Assembly: GCA_934320895.1 (NCBI GenBank)
Contig: CAKRFY010000063.1
Location: 1 to 6,347, forward strand
Direction of reading: 5' to 3'
Source: an uncultured Lachnospiraceae bacterium
GTDB lineage: Bacteria; Bacillota; Clostridia; Lachnospirales; Lachnospiraceae
Length of the DNA stretch: 6,347 nucleotides
Part shown: positions 6,253-6,347 of the stretch, one piece after another
Layout of the letters: the number at the start of each line of letters is the position of its first letter
Numbering within the stretch: the first letter of the stretch is position 1
Notes under the pieces: model-generated
The model's database searches: none
Told to the model about the DNA's origin: nothing
Seen by the model: only the letters and a program-made list of their open reading frames with translations
Translations under genes and position numbers: made by a program

Positions 6253-6281
6253 TTGCATACCATAAAAAATTATGGTAAAAT
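6253..6281 (+). promoter_or_regulatory. Promoter for rpmJ and the downstream ribosomal genes
   Basis: TTGCAT (6253-6258) and TAAAAT (6276-6281) are separated by exactly 17 bp, a good housekeeping-sigma promoter. It lies about 34 nt upstream of the rpmJ start, so the leader would be short. It would let rpmJ and the expected rpsM-rpsK-rpsD-rpoA-rplQ genes be expressed despite the infA terminator and the foreign genes upstream. Confidence 0.7.
6259..6276. repeat. Perfect inverted repeat filling the rpmJ promoter spacer
   Basis: ACCATAA (6259-6265) and TTATGGT (6270-6276) are exact reverse complements around AAAA, and occupy the whole spacer plus the first base of the -10. This is where a repressor operator could sit. 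No T-run follows, so it is not a terminator. It could be chance in an AT-rich spacer. Confidence 0.45.
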
Positions 6282-6314
6282 AGCAAATGGACTTTATGAA
6301 AGGAGGTTATTGCT

Positions 6315-6347
6315 GTGAAAGTTAGATCTTCAGTAAAACCAATTTGC
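6315..6347 (+). CDS. rpmJ: Ribosomal protein bL36, 5' end (partial)
   Basis: Only the first 11 codons are in the window. They read MKVRSSVKPIC, the conserved start of bL36, with C11 as the first of its zinc-binding cysteines (the type found in zinc-containing bL36). The start is GTG, with AGGAGG (6301-6306) 8 nt upstream. The gene runs off the right edge. In the canonical order it directly follows infA, so its presence here marks the return to the ribosomal operon after the 2413-6236 interruption. Confidence 0.93.
   Translation, partial: MKVRSSVKPIC

Noticed and set aside
1..6347. CRISPR array, tRNA or rRNA genes
   Set aside because: No regularly spaced repeats, tRNA cloverleaf or rRNA-like sequence were seen on either strand.

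Overview
The window reads as low-GC Clostridia, most likely a Lachnospiraceae member. The reasons are the AT-rich coding style, strong AGGAGG-type ribosome binding sites, a zinc-type adenylate kinase with four LID cysteines, and the run adk-map-infA-...-rpmJ from the spc/alpha ribosomal-protein region. The lineage is inferred from gene content and protein style; no database was searched.

Layout on the + strand. 1-502 has no gene. It holds a compact 147-nt structured element (94-240, GCAG...CTGC ends, four-way-junction-like fold), weak promoter-like sequences and small inverted repeats. Next come adk (503-1147), map (1285-2049) and infA (2152-2370), all intact, with hairpins in both gaps and a good rho-independent terminator after infA (2383-2412). 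From about 2413 to 6236 there is material that does not belong between infA and rpmJ. It consists of a carrier-protein gene lacking its 5' end (dltC-like, 2420-2590), an intact MBOAT acyltransferase (dltB-like, 2602-4200), and one long frame (4212-6236). In that frame the first ~260 residues of a DltD-like protein run directly into half of a bacterial Ig-like (Big2) domain, further beta domains and a C-terminal transglutaminase-like domain. A promoter (6253-6281) then leads into rpmJ, of which only 11 codons are in the window.

How the genes relate. adk, map, infA and rpmJ are core growth and translation genes. The dlt-like trio would act at the cell surface: the carrier protein presents an activated acyl group (D-alanine in the classical pathway), the MBOAT protein transfers it across the membrane, and the DltD-like protein assists transfer to teichoic acid or another polymer. 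The activating ligase DltA is absent, the carrier has lost its first helix, and the DltD-like part has lost its C-terminal catalytic block, so the pathway as drawn here is probably not functional.

The main puzzle is that all three foreign pieces are cut exactly where they meet their neighbours. A 12-bp identical word (GATGGAAAAGTG) lies at or near both internal breakpoints, in the same reading phase. This fits either microhomology-mediated rearrangement or a chimeric assembly. The sequence alone cannot decide, and a chimeric assembly should be excluded before any novel fusion biology is claimed.
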